Assembly (NCBI GenBank): GCA_029934815.1
Contig: JAOZLM010000190.1
Coordinates: forward strand, 1 to 5,120
DNA from: Desulfocapsa sp.
GTDB lineage: Bacteria; Desulfobacterota; Desulfobulbia; Desulfobulbales; Desulfocapsaceae
DNA: 5,120 bases
Reading direction: 5' to 3'
In this document: positions 1 through 5,116 of the stretch, piece by piece
Numbering within the stretch: the first letter of the stretch is position 1
Layout: every line of letters starts with the position of its first letter
Translations under genes and position numbers: made by a program
Notes under the pieces: generated by a model
What the model was told of the DNA's origin: nothing
Databases searched by the model: none
What the model saw: only the letters and a program-made list of their open reading frames with translations

Positions 1-30
1 GGGCGGACTCCTACGAGGGAAAAAGCAAAA

Positions 31-53
31 GCTGAGCTTTGATGGTAATCATG
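31..53. repeat. End of a second copy of the MITE-like repeat
   Basis: This stretch reads GCTGAGCTTTGATGGTAATC and then ATG. It matches 19 of 21 bases of the right end of the element at 3830-3982 (positions 3960-3980, differing only by a GA/AG swap). The terminal motif TGGTAATCATG differs from TGGTAATCAGG by one base. The bases to its left do not resemble the interior of the 3830-3982 copy, so this is either a different size class, a full insertion sequence whose body lies left of the window, or a solitary end. It also contains a small hairpin (AAAGC-TGA-GCTTT, 28-40). Confidence 0.55.
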
Positions 54-90
54 AAAAATTATGCTGCTTATTTTCCAGTGAATACCACAA

Positions 91-786
91 TTATGTACTA
101 TTCGATTCCAACGCAAATTCAAGAGCTTCTGCACACTGTAACTCGATAGGATTCAGTAACGGTTGGGTCGCCTCAGCCCTCCCGATAGTCAAGGGTAACT
201 CAGTACAGCCAAGGATCACGGCATCAACTTCTGTATAGTGCGCTAACAAGTTGCGGAAAAAATCCCTAAAACGTTCATCCGTTTTCCCAGTAGCAAGATG
301 AGATTGGATTTCCTGGATTTGCTCTCTTTCATTCGCTGAGGGAATTACAACATCGCATCCAAATCTCTTAAGACGTTCTGCGTAGAACCCATCCTCCATG
401 GTAAATTTCGTTGCTAAGAGCAATAACCGCTTGAATGCCTTTTGTGAAGCAGCTCGTCCCACTGCGTCCACGATATGAATGACCGGAACGTGTATATTCA
501 AATGCGAGACCACTAAATCATAGGCTTTATGGAGTGTATTATTACAGATCAGGATACAATCAACATCTCGGGATCCAAGATCCTCTATGGCTCCTTCAAG
601 TAAAACCGGAATCTCATCCCAACCAGTATGATACCGGCTCTTGATATCGTGATAGTCGATACTTCGAAGCAAGATATTTGCGGAATGAAATCCCCCCAAT
701 CGCTGTTGAACCATCTCGTTCAAGATTCGATAATACTCGATTGTTGATGGCCAACTGGTGCCACCGAGAAGACCTATTAGTCGCAT
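91..786 (-). CDS. Aspartate/glutamate racemase family protein (YgeA-like)
   Basis: PLP-independent amino-acid racemase family, cytosolic, 231 aa, close to the usual 230-240 aa. The sequence follows E. coli YgeA along its length: N-terminal IGLLGGTSWPSTIEYY (residues 4-19), RLGG-HSA (29-36), CNNTLHK (81-87), HIVDA-GRA (104-112), the TKFTMEDGFY stretch (126-135), and the second catalytic motif LGCTELPLTI (192-201) with Cys194. Oddity: in the canonical CNTxH motif the first catalytic Cys aligns to Asn82 here; Cys81 is one position earlier. E. coli YgeA likewise lacks this Cys (Thr there) and favours L-Asp/L-Glu. Start: Met at 786 begins exactly at the family's conserved start and has GGGG 9 nt upstream. 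An in-frame ATG at 813 would add nine residues, with AGGAGA (831-836) 17 nt upstream. The gene seems to stand alone; substrate is not predictable from sequence. Confidence 0.88.
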   Translation of the reverse strand: MRLIGLLGGTSWPSTIEYYRILNEMVQQRLGGFHSANILLRSIDYHDIKSRYHTGWDEIPVLLEGAIEDLGSRDVDCILICNNTLHKAYDLVVSHLNIHVPVIHIVDAVGRAASQKAFKRLLLLATKFTMEDGFYAERLKRFGCDVVIPSANEREQIQEIQSHLATGKTDERFRDFFRNLLAHYTEVDAVILGCTELPLTIGRAEATQPLLNPIELQCAEALEFALESNST

Positions 787-921
787 TTTTTTGTGCCCCG
801 TTACCTTGACCATAACAAGTTATTAGCAGATCTCCTGAAACTTCCCTGGCAAAAGATACTTTACCGATCATCCCTTTTTTAATCTGGCATCAGGCATAGA
901 ACAGTGAGAGCCAGAAACATC

Positions 922-950
922 TGGTTTTATACCTATGGTATTAAAAACCA
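922..950 (-). other. Hairpin downstream of the rubredoxin-fusion gene
   Basis: TGGTTTT pairs with AAAACCA and ATACC pairs with GGTAT around a TAT loop, giving about 12 base pairs interrupted by a 2-nt bulge (TA). It begins 31 nt past the stop codon at 981. On the minus strand it is followed by GATGTTTCTGG rather than a run of U, so it is not a standard intrinsic terminator. It could stabilise the 3' end of the transcript or act as a protein-binding palindrome upstream of the racemase gene. A smaller hairpin (CCAGA-AACA-TCTGG, 911-924) overlaps its edge. Confidence 0.3.
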
Positions 951-980
951 TGCTGGAAGTATCAGAAATGGATAAATGGT

Positions 981-1595
981 CTATTTCTTATTAGCAAAAA
1001 CCAATTGTCCGCCAAGATGTCCGGCGACACCAATTGCAGCAAACATAACCATCGCCCAGAAAAGGTAAATAAAACGATCCAGTGAAGCATTACTGAGCAC
1101 ATCCGGTTGTACTATCTTCCAGAGAATAAGACCAAAGAGAATTACAGTGGCAACACAACTTGCGGCTATTTTCATTTTAAACAGCGATGTTCTCACTCCG
1201 TTGTATTTTTTTTGCCAGGTCAGATATCCGCTAAGCAACACCGGAGGCATATTCAACAACACAAATATCATACTAAAATAAGCCGCACTTTCGAAAAGGG
1301 GTAATTGAAAGAATATTGCAATAACGAGAAACAGAACCGCCATAGGAATTATTCCGTTTGGTCCATGCACGGTGATCGGGTGCAAATGTTTCTCCACGAT
1401 AAGAGCAGTTATTTTTTCAACCATGGAAGATGACTTGTCCATCGGTGCCTCAACCTTCGTTGTATTTCCGAGCTCAAGGTTGTTTTCCGTGACTTCAATA
1501 AATTTGTCTTTGTTCGCTCCACATACCGGACATTTTTCCGGTGGCTCTTCACCCTCATGGATATAATTACAGACTGAACATTTCCATTTTTTCAT
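981..1595 (-). CDS. Rubredoxin-like domain fused to DUF2231-type membrane domain
   Basis: 204 aa, two parts. Residues 1-37 are a short rubredoxin-like iron site of the rubrerythrin type: WKCSVC (Cys6, Cys9), then EKCPVCG (Cys22, Cys25), expected to bind one Fe(SCys)4. A polar linker (38-68) leads to a membrane domain with four predicted helices (about 80-98, 103-126, 140-160, 172-199). It shows DUF2231 hallmarks: HLHPITVHGP (70-79), GYLTW (123-127) and GHLGGQLVF (192-200); the His residues 70, 72, 77 and 193 are possible haem or metal ligands. Likely role, by inference: membrane-anchored electron transfer, perhaps in oxidative-stress or redox chemistry of an anaerobe. Start: ATG at 1595 has AAGGTGA (1601-1607) five nt upstream; the longer reading begins with TTG at 1613 and would include that ribosome-binding site. 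No signal peptide, so the iron site should face the cytoplasm. Confidence 0.85.
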   Translation of the reverse strand: MKKWKCSVCNYIHEGEEPPEKCPVCGANKDKFIEVTENNLELGNTTKVEAPMDKSSSMVEKITALIVEKHLHPITVHGPNGIIPMAVLFLVIAIFFQLPLFESAAYFSMIFVLLNMPPVLLSGYLTWQKKYNGVRTSLFKMKIAASCVATVILFGLILWKIVQPDVLSNASLDRFIYLFWAMVMFAAIGVAGHLGGQLVFANKK

Positions 1596-1637
1596 ACGGT
1601 TCACCTTAGTCAATTTTACATGTAAGCCTTAACAACA

Positions 1638-1660
1638 TGATATCTACGATAGTAGTATCA
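1638..1660. promoter_or_regulatory. Dyad upstream of the rubredoxin-fusion gene, possible operator
   Basis: An inverted repeat with arms TGATA/TATCA (1638-1642, 1656-1660) and CTAC/GTAG (1644-1647, 1652-1655) around a GATA centre, with one unpaired T at 1643. It is 43 nt upstream of the ATG at 1595, where a promoter or operator of that gene would lie. No clear -35/-10 pair could be assigned, and the dyad does not match a regulator site I can name. Confidence 0.3.
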
Positions 1661-1842
1661 CTTTGCCCCCCCATTACTCAAGAACGTTATGGTTTTCAGG
1701 CTAATTTATCAAAAGAAATTACCGAATGCTTCGGCTACTCCTTTGCCATACGCATAATAGACTACGTTAAAAATTCGTATTTTTTACTACAGGAGTTTAA
1801 CTGAAAGACGCTAGCAGCAGGGATGAACGGTAAGCTGGCAAA

Positions 1843-1859
1843 AGTGCCTTGTTGGCACT
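1843..1859 (-). terminator. Weak terminator-like hairpin after the 10-TM protein gene
   Basis: Read on the minus strand this is AGTGCC-AACAA-GGCACT followed by TTTTG, starting about 50 nt past the stop codon at 1912. The stem is only 6 bp and the U tract is short. Flanking bases GGTAA (1829-1833) and TTACC (1861-1865) can pair outside it and make a larger imperfect structure. Its position fits transcription end for the 10-TM gene. Confidence 0.4.
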
Positions 1860-1911
1860 GTTACCAACCGTCGTTTAAGGTCATTTGTTTTCTTGTTTTT
1901 GTGACAGCTTT

Positions 1912-3108
1912 TCAGGAGTAAGGCCCTAAAAGTCTTTTGTTTAGCTTCCAGTTAATTTGCATGGTTTTAACCAGGACCAGGAGCAACGGCAACAACAGAA
2001 CAAACCAGGGGATTGAAAAAAGAGTCAACAGACCGGCCTTAACCAGTGCCTTATCGAGAAAGAACATACCAAAAACCCAGAAGGCGACACCGGGACAAAT
2101 AAGGGCATAGGTTGCCGGAGTTTTGACTGCATTAGCAGTTTCACTTCTTCCATGAATAAATTCAGGAAAATAATTATTCTGACGCATAACAATATACCCA
2201 AGGATACCAAAAAATATCTGTAAAGAAATAAAGGTCGAGCAGAAAATAAAATGAAAAGCAGGGCTTCCATGGGAAGCAAAGAGAAAACCCAAGCCATGAT
2301 GGAGACGAATAGTGGTAATACCAAGCAAAGTGAGAATGGGAATGATGATCCAGATCGATGCGCTCCCTTCACGACTAATCCCTTTATCCAGCATGGCATG
2401 AAATCCAAGTACCAGGTTTTTAGCGGCTAACAGGGCTGCAATGGCAAAAAAAGAAATGGAAAAGAATGTGGCAACGACCACCATAACCCGATTTTCGCTC
2501 ATGGCAGCAGGTGCTGCAAAGCCAACCGCATTCATGGCAAAGGTAAATGAGGAAATCATCTGTGCCAGTGAATTATTCATAGAGTGCTGAAAATGCCCCT
2601 TAAGAAGTAATTTACTGTAATATCGATAGAATACAACAAGGCTGTAAACACCGGTTGCAAAAAATGCAAGAAAGGCAAAAGGAAAGAGAATTTCCACAAT
2701 TCCCCACAACCCCGGAACAAGCATGGCGCCAAGTACAAAGAGAACATTGATCGTCATGGTCAGGGTCAAAGGAATCACCATAAGGGTAATTTCATTATTT
2801 CCTTTGATGAGTTCTTTATAAGCTTCAGTTTTCTTATACAGTCGGTATTCCCTGATGTTCCATACCAACAGACGTATATGGTTCACGGCATAATAGAGCA
2901 TGAGGGCATAGGCGACAACTGAGAGCCAGGTGACATAAGAAGGTGCAGTAGATAAAGTAATACGTACTGAATCAAAAGTGGCAATCGGCCCATCCGGATG
3001 TGGAGTCATAAACATGAAGAAAATGAAAAAAGCCACAGTCAGACCACCGTTGCCAAGAGCAGCAAGGAAAAAAAAAGGGGAATATTGTTCTTTGAGATTC
3101 TTAATCAT
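1912..3108 (-). CDS. 10-TM integral membrane protein, TsoY-family-like
   Basis: 398 aa, inner membrane, about ten hydrophobic helices (near residues 11-34, 58-83, 108-130, 135-161, 180-203, 207-236, 250-267, 283-308, 331-352, 358-383). The pattern YSPFFFLAALGNGGL (9-23), TPHP-GPI (35-42), KTEAYKEL (93-100), MVIPLTLTMTINVLFVLGA (110-128), VPGLWGIVEILFPFA (131-145) and LICPGVAFWVFGMFF (336-350) resembles proteins I recall being annotated 'TsoY family (seleno)protein'; function there is not established. Ten helices and the LGNGGL start also recall the TDT/SLAC1 anion and sulfite transporter fold, which is only an inference. There are just two cysteines, Cys290 and Cys338; Cys338 in ICPG is a candidate for a site that is selenocysteine in relatives. 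No in-frame UGA occurs. AGGT (3114-3117) lies 6 nt before the ATG. A run of nine T in the coding strand encodes Phe12-14. Confidence 0.8.
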   Translation of the reverse strand: MIKNLKEQYSPFFFLAALGNGGLTVAFFIFFMFMTPHPDGPIATFDSVRITLSTAPSYVTWLSVVAYALMLYYAVNHIRLLVWNIREYRLYKKTEAYKELIKGNNEITLMVIPLTLTMTINVLFVLGAMLVPGLWGIVEILFPFAFLAFFATGVYSLVVFYRYYSKLLLKGHFQHSMNNSLAQMISSFTFAMNAVGFAAPAAMSENRVMVVVATFFSISFFAIAALLAAKNLVLGFHAMLDKGISREGSASIWIIIPILTLLGITTIRLHHGLGFLFASHGSPAFHFIFCSTFISLQIFFGILGYIVMRQNNYFPEFIHGRSETANAVKTPATYALICPGVAFWVFGMFFLDKALVKAGLLTLFSIPWFVLLLPLLLVLVKTMQINWKLNKRLLGPYS

Positions 3109-3177
3109 CTATCTACCTGCGAGTTACAAAAGTTTACCCTGCTAAAAAAACATAAAATTACTTTCACACACAGGAGA

Positions 3178-3411
3178 CTAACCAATAAATGTAATTATCA
3201 AGCAGCTGCTCGTCAAGAACACAGAGTAGTACCTGGTTAGGAGACTAAGGCATGTCAGGTAAACACTATTATTGAGGCTATTTAGAGTTAGTACGTTATT
3301 AATGATTAATGGAGCCGTTTCCGGGCTCATTCCTAATGGTTTCAACATACCAAACCAGATAAAACTCGGAGCCAGAGCAACTCTCATTAGCAAATAACAG
3401 CGTTGATTCAT
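3178..3411 (-). pseudogene. DoxX-like membrane protein fragment, probably decayed
   Basis: A 77-codon frame. Residues 8-35 (LMRVALAPSFIWFGMLKPLG and following MSPETAPL) look like the first helix and signature of DoxX-type membrane proteins, in which R-(L)-F-WFG-LKPLG-SP is typical. Full-length members have roughly 130-150 residues and four helices. Here similarity fades after about residue 40 and the frame closes at 77, without the usual Glu/Gly-rich second and third helices. No ribosome-binding site precedes the ATG at 3411. I tried the other minus-strand frames over 3120-3240 and did not find an obvious continuation. It sits 69 bp upstream of the 10-TM gene and 78 bp downstream of the two-CW gene, same strand, so it may be a relic of a former three-gene operon. 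It could instead be a genuine shortened protein. Confidence 0.42.
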
Positions 3412-3489
3412 TCAGGCTGACTTTTTTCTAGCAAAAGATGTCTATTTACCCTCTGTTTATCTTGTCATCATAGGGGTACAGACAAATCT

Positions 3490-3762
3490 TCACCGGAGCA
3501 CATGAGCCAGGCTACAGTCACGTTTCCGTGTTCCCAGAGCTTTTCGCTGAGCCAGAATTGAACAGAATTCTTCATCACTGAGAATAGAATCTTTTTGTTT
3601 TGCAATATACACCAGGCAATCTCTGCAAATATGTGAATGGATGAATGCTTTTGCCTCAACAAGCTCCCAGCAGGCTATCTCACTCTCTTTTGCCTGACGG
3701 CAGGAAGATTGACTATTGCACAGAATAATTTTCCAACATGGCAATTCCGATTGTTTTGACAT
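3490..3762 (-). CDS. Two-CW domain cysteine-rich small protein
   Basis: 90 aa, soluble, no signal peptide. Eight cysteines at 9, 15, 21, 31, 46, 49, 67 and 83. The order CW (9-10), Cys15, Cys21, CWE (31-33), then CRDCLVY (46-52) is the pattern of 'two-CW' proteins common in Deltaproteobacteria, believed to bind metal or an iron centre; the biochemical role is unknown. The last 20 residues are basic and lie outside the motif. Start: GGGAG (3769-3773) is 6 nt before the ATG at 3762 and 3 nt before an adjacent in-frame ATG at 3765, so the protein could begin one Met earlier. It is the first gene of the minus-strand run and is divergent from the LysR gene, with a promoter just upstream (3783-3810). 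Confidence is good that it is a real gene, moderate on family. Confidence 0.75.
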   Translation of the reverse strand: MSKQSELPCWKIILCNSQSSCRQAKESEIACWELVEAKAFIHSHICRDCLVYIAKQKDSILSDEEFCSILAQRKALGTRKRDCSLAHVLR

Positions 3763-3782
3763 CATTTTCTCCCGGTTCCATA

Positions 3783-3810
3783 TTTATAAAAGCAGGGCGC
3801 CGCTGCTCAA
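3783..3810 (-). promoter_or_regulatory. Sigma-70-like promoter of the two-CW gene
   Basis: On the minus strand TTGAGC (3805-3810) and TATAAA (3783-3788) are separated by 16 bp and match the -35 and -10 consensus at 4 and 5 of 6 positions. Transcription would start near 3776, giving a very short leader just long enough for GGGAG at 3769-3773. The spacer contains an interrupted palindrome (AGCAG / CTGCT, 3791-3807, GC-rich centre) that could be an operator. Confidence 0.42.
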
Positions 3811-3821
3811 TTAAATATACA

Positions 3822-3990
3822 TTAAAAAACCTGATTACCATCGAACCTCAGTTTTGTTCGTTTTCTACGATTCCGTCATTCCGGACTTGATCCGGAATCT
3901 TGTAAAAACAGCTAGTTCCGATGAGATTCCGGATCAAGTCCGGAATGACTGAGGCGGTGGCTGAGCTTTAGTGGTAATCAGGTTAAAAAA
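3822..3990. mobile_element. MITE-like element with TIRs and 8-bp flanking direct repeats
   Basis: The 153-bp core is 3830-3982. It starts with CCTGATTACCA (3830-3840) and ends with its exact reverse complement TGGTAATCAGG (3972-3982). The inverted similarity continues inward to about 22 nt (18 of 22 matching, ending CTCAG / CTGAG). Immediately outside both ends is the same 8-bp TTAAAAAA (3822-3829 and 3983-3990), as expected of a target-site duplication. The core has no coding capacity and carries a REP-like palindrome pair. It is therefore a non-autonomous element that would need a transposase supplied elsewhere. Many insertion-sequence families make 8-bp duplications; I do not recognise which one owns these ends. 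It has inserted between the divergent two-CW and LysR genes. Caveat: an A-rich 8-mer in AT-rich DNA has some chance of recurring. Confidence 0.72.
3875..3949. repeat. REP-like palindrome pair inside the MITE-like element
   Basis: A perfect 26-bp inverted repeat: 3875-3900 (begins GTCATTCCGGACTTGATCC) and 3924-3949 (ends CAAGTCCGGAATGAC), with a 23-nt loop. Each arm is itself a hairpin: ATTCCGGA and TCCGGAAT, 8-bp stem around CTTGA in the left arm and TCAAG in the right. Such GTCATTCCGG palindromes are typical repetitive extragenic elements in proteobacterial genomes. The facing pair could form a long cruciform or strong bidirectional RNA hairpin that insulates the divergent promoters. Confidence 0.85.
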
Positions 3991-4044
3991 TACTGGTAAG
4001 CGCTTATATCTTTAACCTGTTAGCGAATAGTTACCCGACCCGGT

Positions 4045-4074
4045 GCGACAAGTAAAATTTATAATAATTATATT
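4045..4074 (+). promoter_or_regulatory. Possible promoter of the LysR gene overlapping a PerR-box-like palindrome
   Basis: GCGACA (4045-4050) and TATATT (4069-4074) with 18 bp between are a weak -35/-10 pair. The spacer includes TATAATAATTATA (4060-4072), an exact 13-bp palindrome. With T4059 and T4073 it matches the PerR box TTATAATNATTATAA at 14 of 15 positions. The region is AT-rich, which raises the chance of a coincidental match. Confidence 0.3.
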
Positions 4075-4136
4075 TATATTTAATTCTACCAATGCTATCT
4101 TGCTCTATTGTCAGATTTGAAAGAAGAGAAATAACA

Positions 4137-4142
4137 GGAGGG
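4137..4142 (+). promoter_or_regulatory. Ribosome-binding site of the LysR gene
   Basis: AGGAGG, a full Shine-Dalgarno match, 5 nt before the ATG at 4148. It fixes that start; the ATG at 4143 is in another frame and stops after four codons. Confidence 0.85.
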
Positions 4143-4147
4143 ATGCC

Positions 4148-5116
4148 ATGTCCGTAACAATACGTCAACTTGAGATCTTTAACGCCGTTGTTGAGAGCGG
4201 GCAGGTAACAAAAGCTGCTAAAAGTCTGTTCCTCACCCAATCAGCAGTCAGCCTTGCCTTAAGTGAAATGGAAAATCAACTGGGAGGCAGCTTGTTTGAT
4301 CGTTCCGGCAGAAGTATGAGACTCAACGACAGAGGCCGCTATTTCCTCCCTGTCAGCAGAGATATTCTTGATAAGCTGGAAGACCTGGACTGCCTGATGA
4401 ATGAAAAAGACGGGAAGTTTGCCGGTTCATTGCAGCTTGTTGCGAGCTCCACCATTGGTAACTACGTTTTACCCTATCTGATAACAGCCTTCAAAAGTAT
4501 GCACCCCGATGTCCATTTCAATATGCTGGTCTGCAATACTAAAACAGCAGAAAAACTCATTCTTGAACGCTCAGTAGACCTTGGCTTTGTAGAAGGCGAG
4601 GTAAGCCACGAACAGGTTAGCGTAACGTCATGGTTTCAGGATGAACTTGTACTGATCCAGCGTACTACTGATGACCCGGAGACAGAAAAATCCCTTGATG
4701 TACGTACTGATTTACAAAACTACAAATGGGTCATGCGGGAAGCGGGCTCGGGAACTGCCCAGACATTTAAAAGTAAACTGGGAAAACATGTAACTAATCT
4801 CAATGTGGTTATGGAGCTTGGGCACACCGAGGCTATAAAAAAAGCAGTGGAAGCCGGTGCCGGTATAGGCTGTCTCTCAAATCTCACTGTCTGTCGGGCA
4901 GTAAACCGCGGCTGGCTGCAGGAGATCAAACTCAAAGGAGTGGATATGAAACGACAACTCTATGTTATCCAGCACAAAAACAAAGCAAAAACCCGTTTGA
5001 TGAATGAGTTTCTTGACTTCTGCTATCTGTTAAGCCAGTGCAGTGCTGGACGATCCTGCCTTTCCTCGCCTGAAAACTTTCAAGAACTTGTTTTGCAATT
5101 CAGTAGGGAAAGCTAA
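4148..5116 (+). CDS. LysR-type transcriptional regulator, YeiE-like
   Basis: 322 aa cytoplasmic transcription factor. Residues 1-62 are the LysR winged helix-turn-helix (IRQLEIFNAVVESGQVTKAA, recognition helix about TQSAVSLALSEME, 30-42, then LFDR at 49-52 and LNDRGR at 59-64). A linker helix (65-90) leads to the periplasmic-binding-like effector domain (93-295). Motifs shared with E. coli YeiE: ASSTIGNYVLP (99-109), GFVEG (146-150), REAGSGT (197-203), ELGHTEAIKKAVEAGAGIGC (223-242) and LDFCYLL (289-295). STIGNY and GSGT normally line the anionic effector pocket; YeiE responds to sulfite in Salmonella, and CysB/Cbl-like relatives to sulfur compounds. About 27 extra residues follow the usual end and include three cysteines (298 and 304 among them, plus 292 just before). 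The gene is divergent from the two-CW gene, its most likely target by LysR habit. The stop is five bases from the window end, so downstream partners are not visible. Confidence 0.9.
   Translation: MSVTIRQLEIFNAVVESGQVTKAAKSLFLTQSAVSLALSEMENQLGGSLFDRSGRSMRLNDRGRYFLPVSRDILDKLEDLDCLMNEKDGKFAGSLQLVASSTIGNYVLPYLITAFKSMHPDVHFNMLVCNTKTAEKLILERSVDLGFVEGEVSHEQVSVTSWFQDELVLIQRTTDDPETEKSLDVRTDLQNYKWVMREAGSGTAQTFKSKLGKHVTNLNVVMELGHTEAIKKAVEAGAGIGCLSNLTVCRAVNRGWLQEIKLKGVDMKRQLYVIQHKNKAKTRLMNEFLDFCYLLSQCSAGRSCLSSPENFQELVLQFSRES

Larger units (their letters stand above)
1596..1911. other. 316-bp stretch without a convincing gene
   Basis: Lies between the start of the rubredoxin-fusion gene and the stop of the 10-TM protein gene. 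It holds the dyad at 1638-1660, a small hairpin CCGAA-TGC-TTCGG (1722-1734), a terminator-like hairpin near 1843-1859, and AT-rich DNA around 1768-1790. The only open frame of note is a 32-codon plus-strand frame at 1823-1921 (contains PCWHC), with no proper ribosome-binding site; I do not call it a gene. Confidence 0.6.

Noticed and set aside
614..871. Minus-strand open frame overlapping the racemase start
   Set aside because: It is an alternative frame of the racemase coding region without a motif; the racemase frame is clearly the coding one.
1831..1870. Sigma-54-like TTGGCAC and GGCAC elements
   Set aside because: The GC-containing second element is not at the required spacing on either strand.
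1823..1921. 32-codon plus-strand frame containing PCWHC
   Set aside because: No spaced ribosome-binding site, it overlaps a terminator-like hairpin and the 3' end of the 10-TM gene on the other strand, and has no recognisable family.
2025..2408. 127-codon minus-strand frame inside the 10-TM gene
   Set aside because: Hydrophobic only because it shadows membrane-protein codons in another frame; no family resemblance.
3439..3484. Imperfect hairpin after the two-CW gene (TGTCT/AGACA and TACCC/GGGTA)
   Set aside because: The stem is interrupted, the loop is long, and only CTTTTG follows on the minus strand; too weak to call a terminator, and it would cut off the downstream genes.
3875..3949. CRISPR or intrinsic terminator interpretation of the palindromes
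   Set aside because: Only two facing copies, no direct repeats with spacers, and no U-run after either arm; a REP-like pair explains it better.
4031..4240. 69-codon minus-strand frame crossing the LysR start
   Set aside because: Covers the LysR promoter and HTH codons, low-complexity C-terminal part and no family signal.
4720..4935. Minus-strand frame opposite the LysR effector domain
   Set aside because: Antisense shadow of a confidently identified gene.
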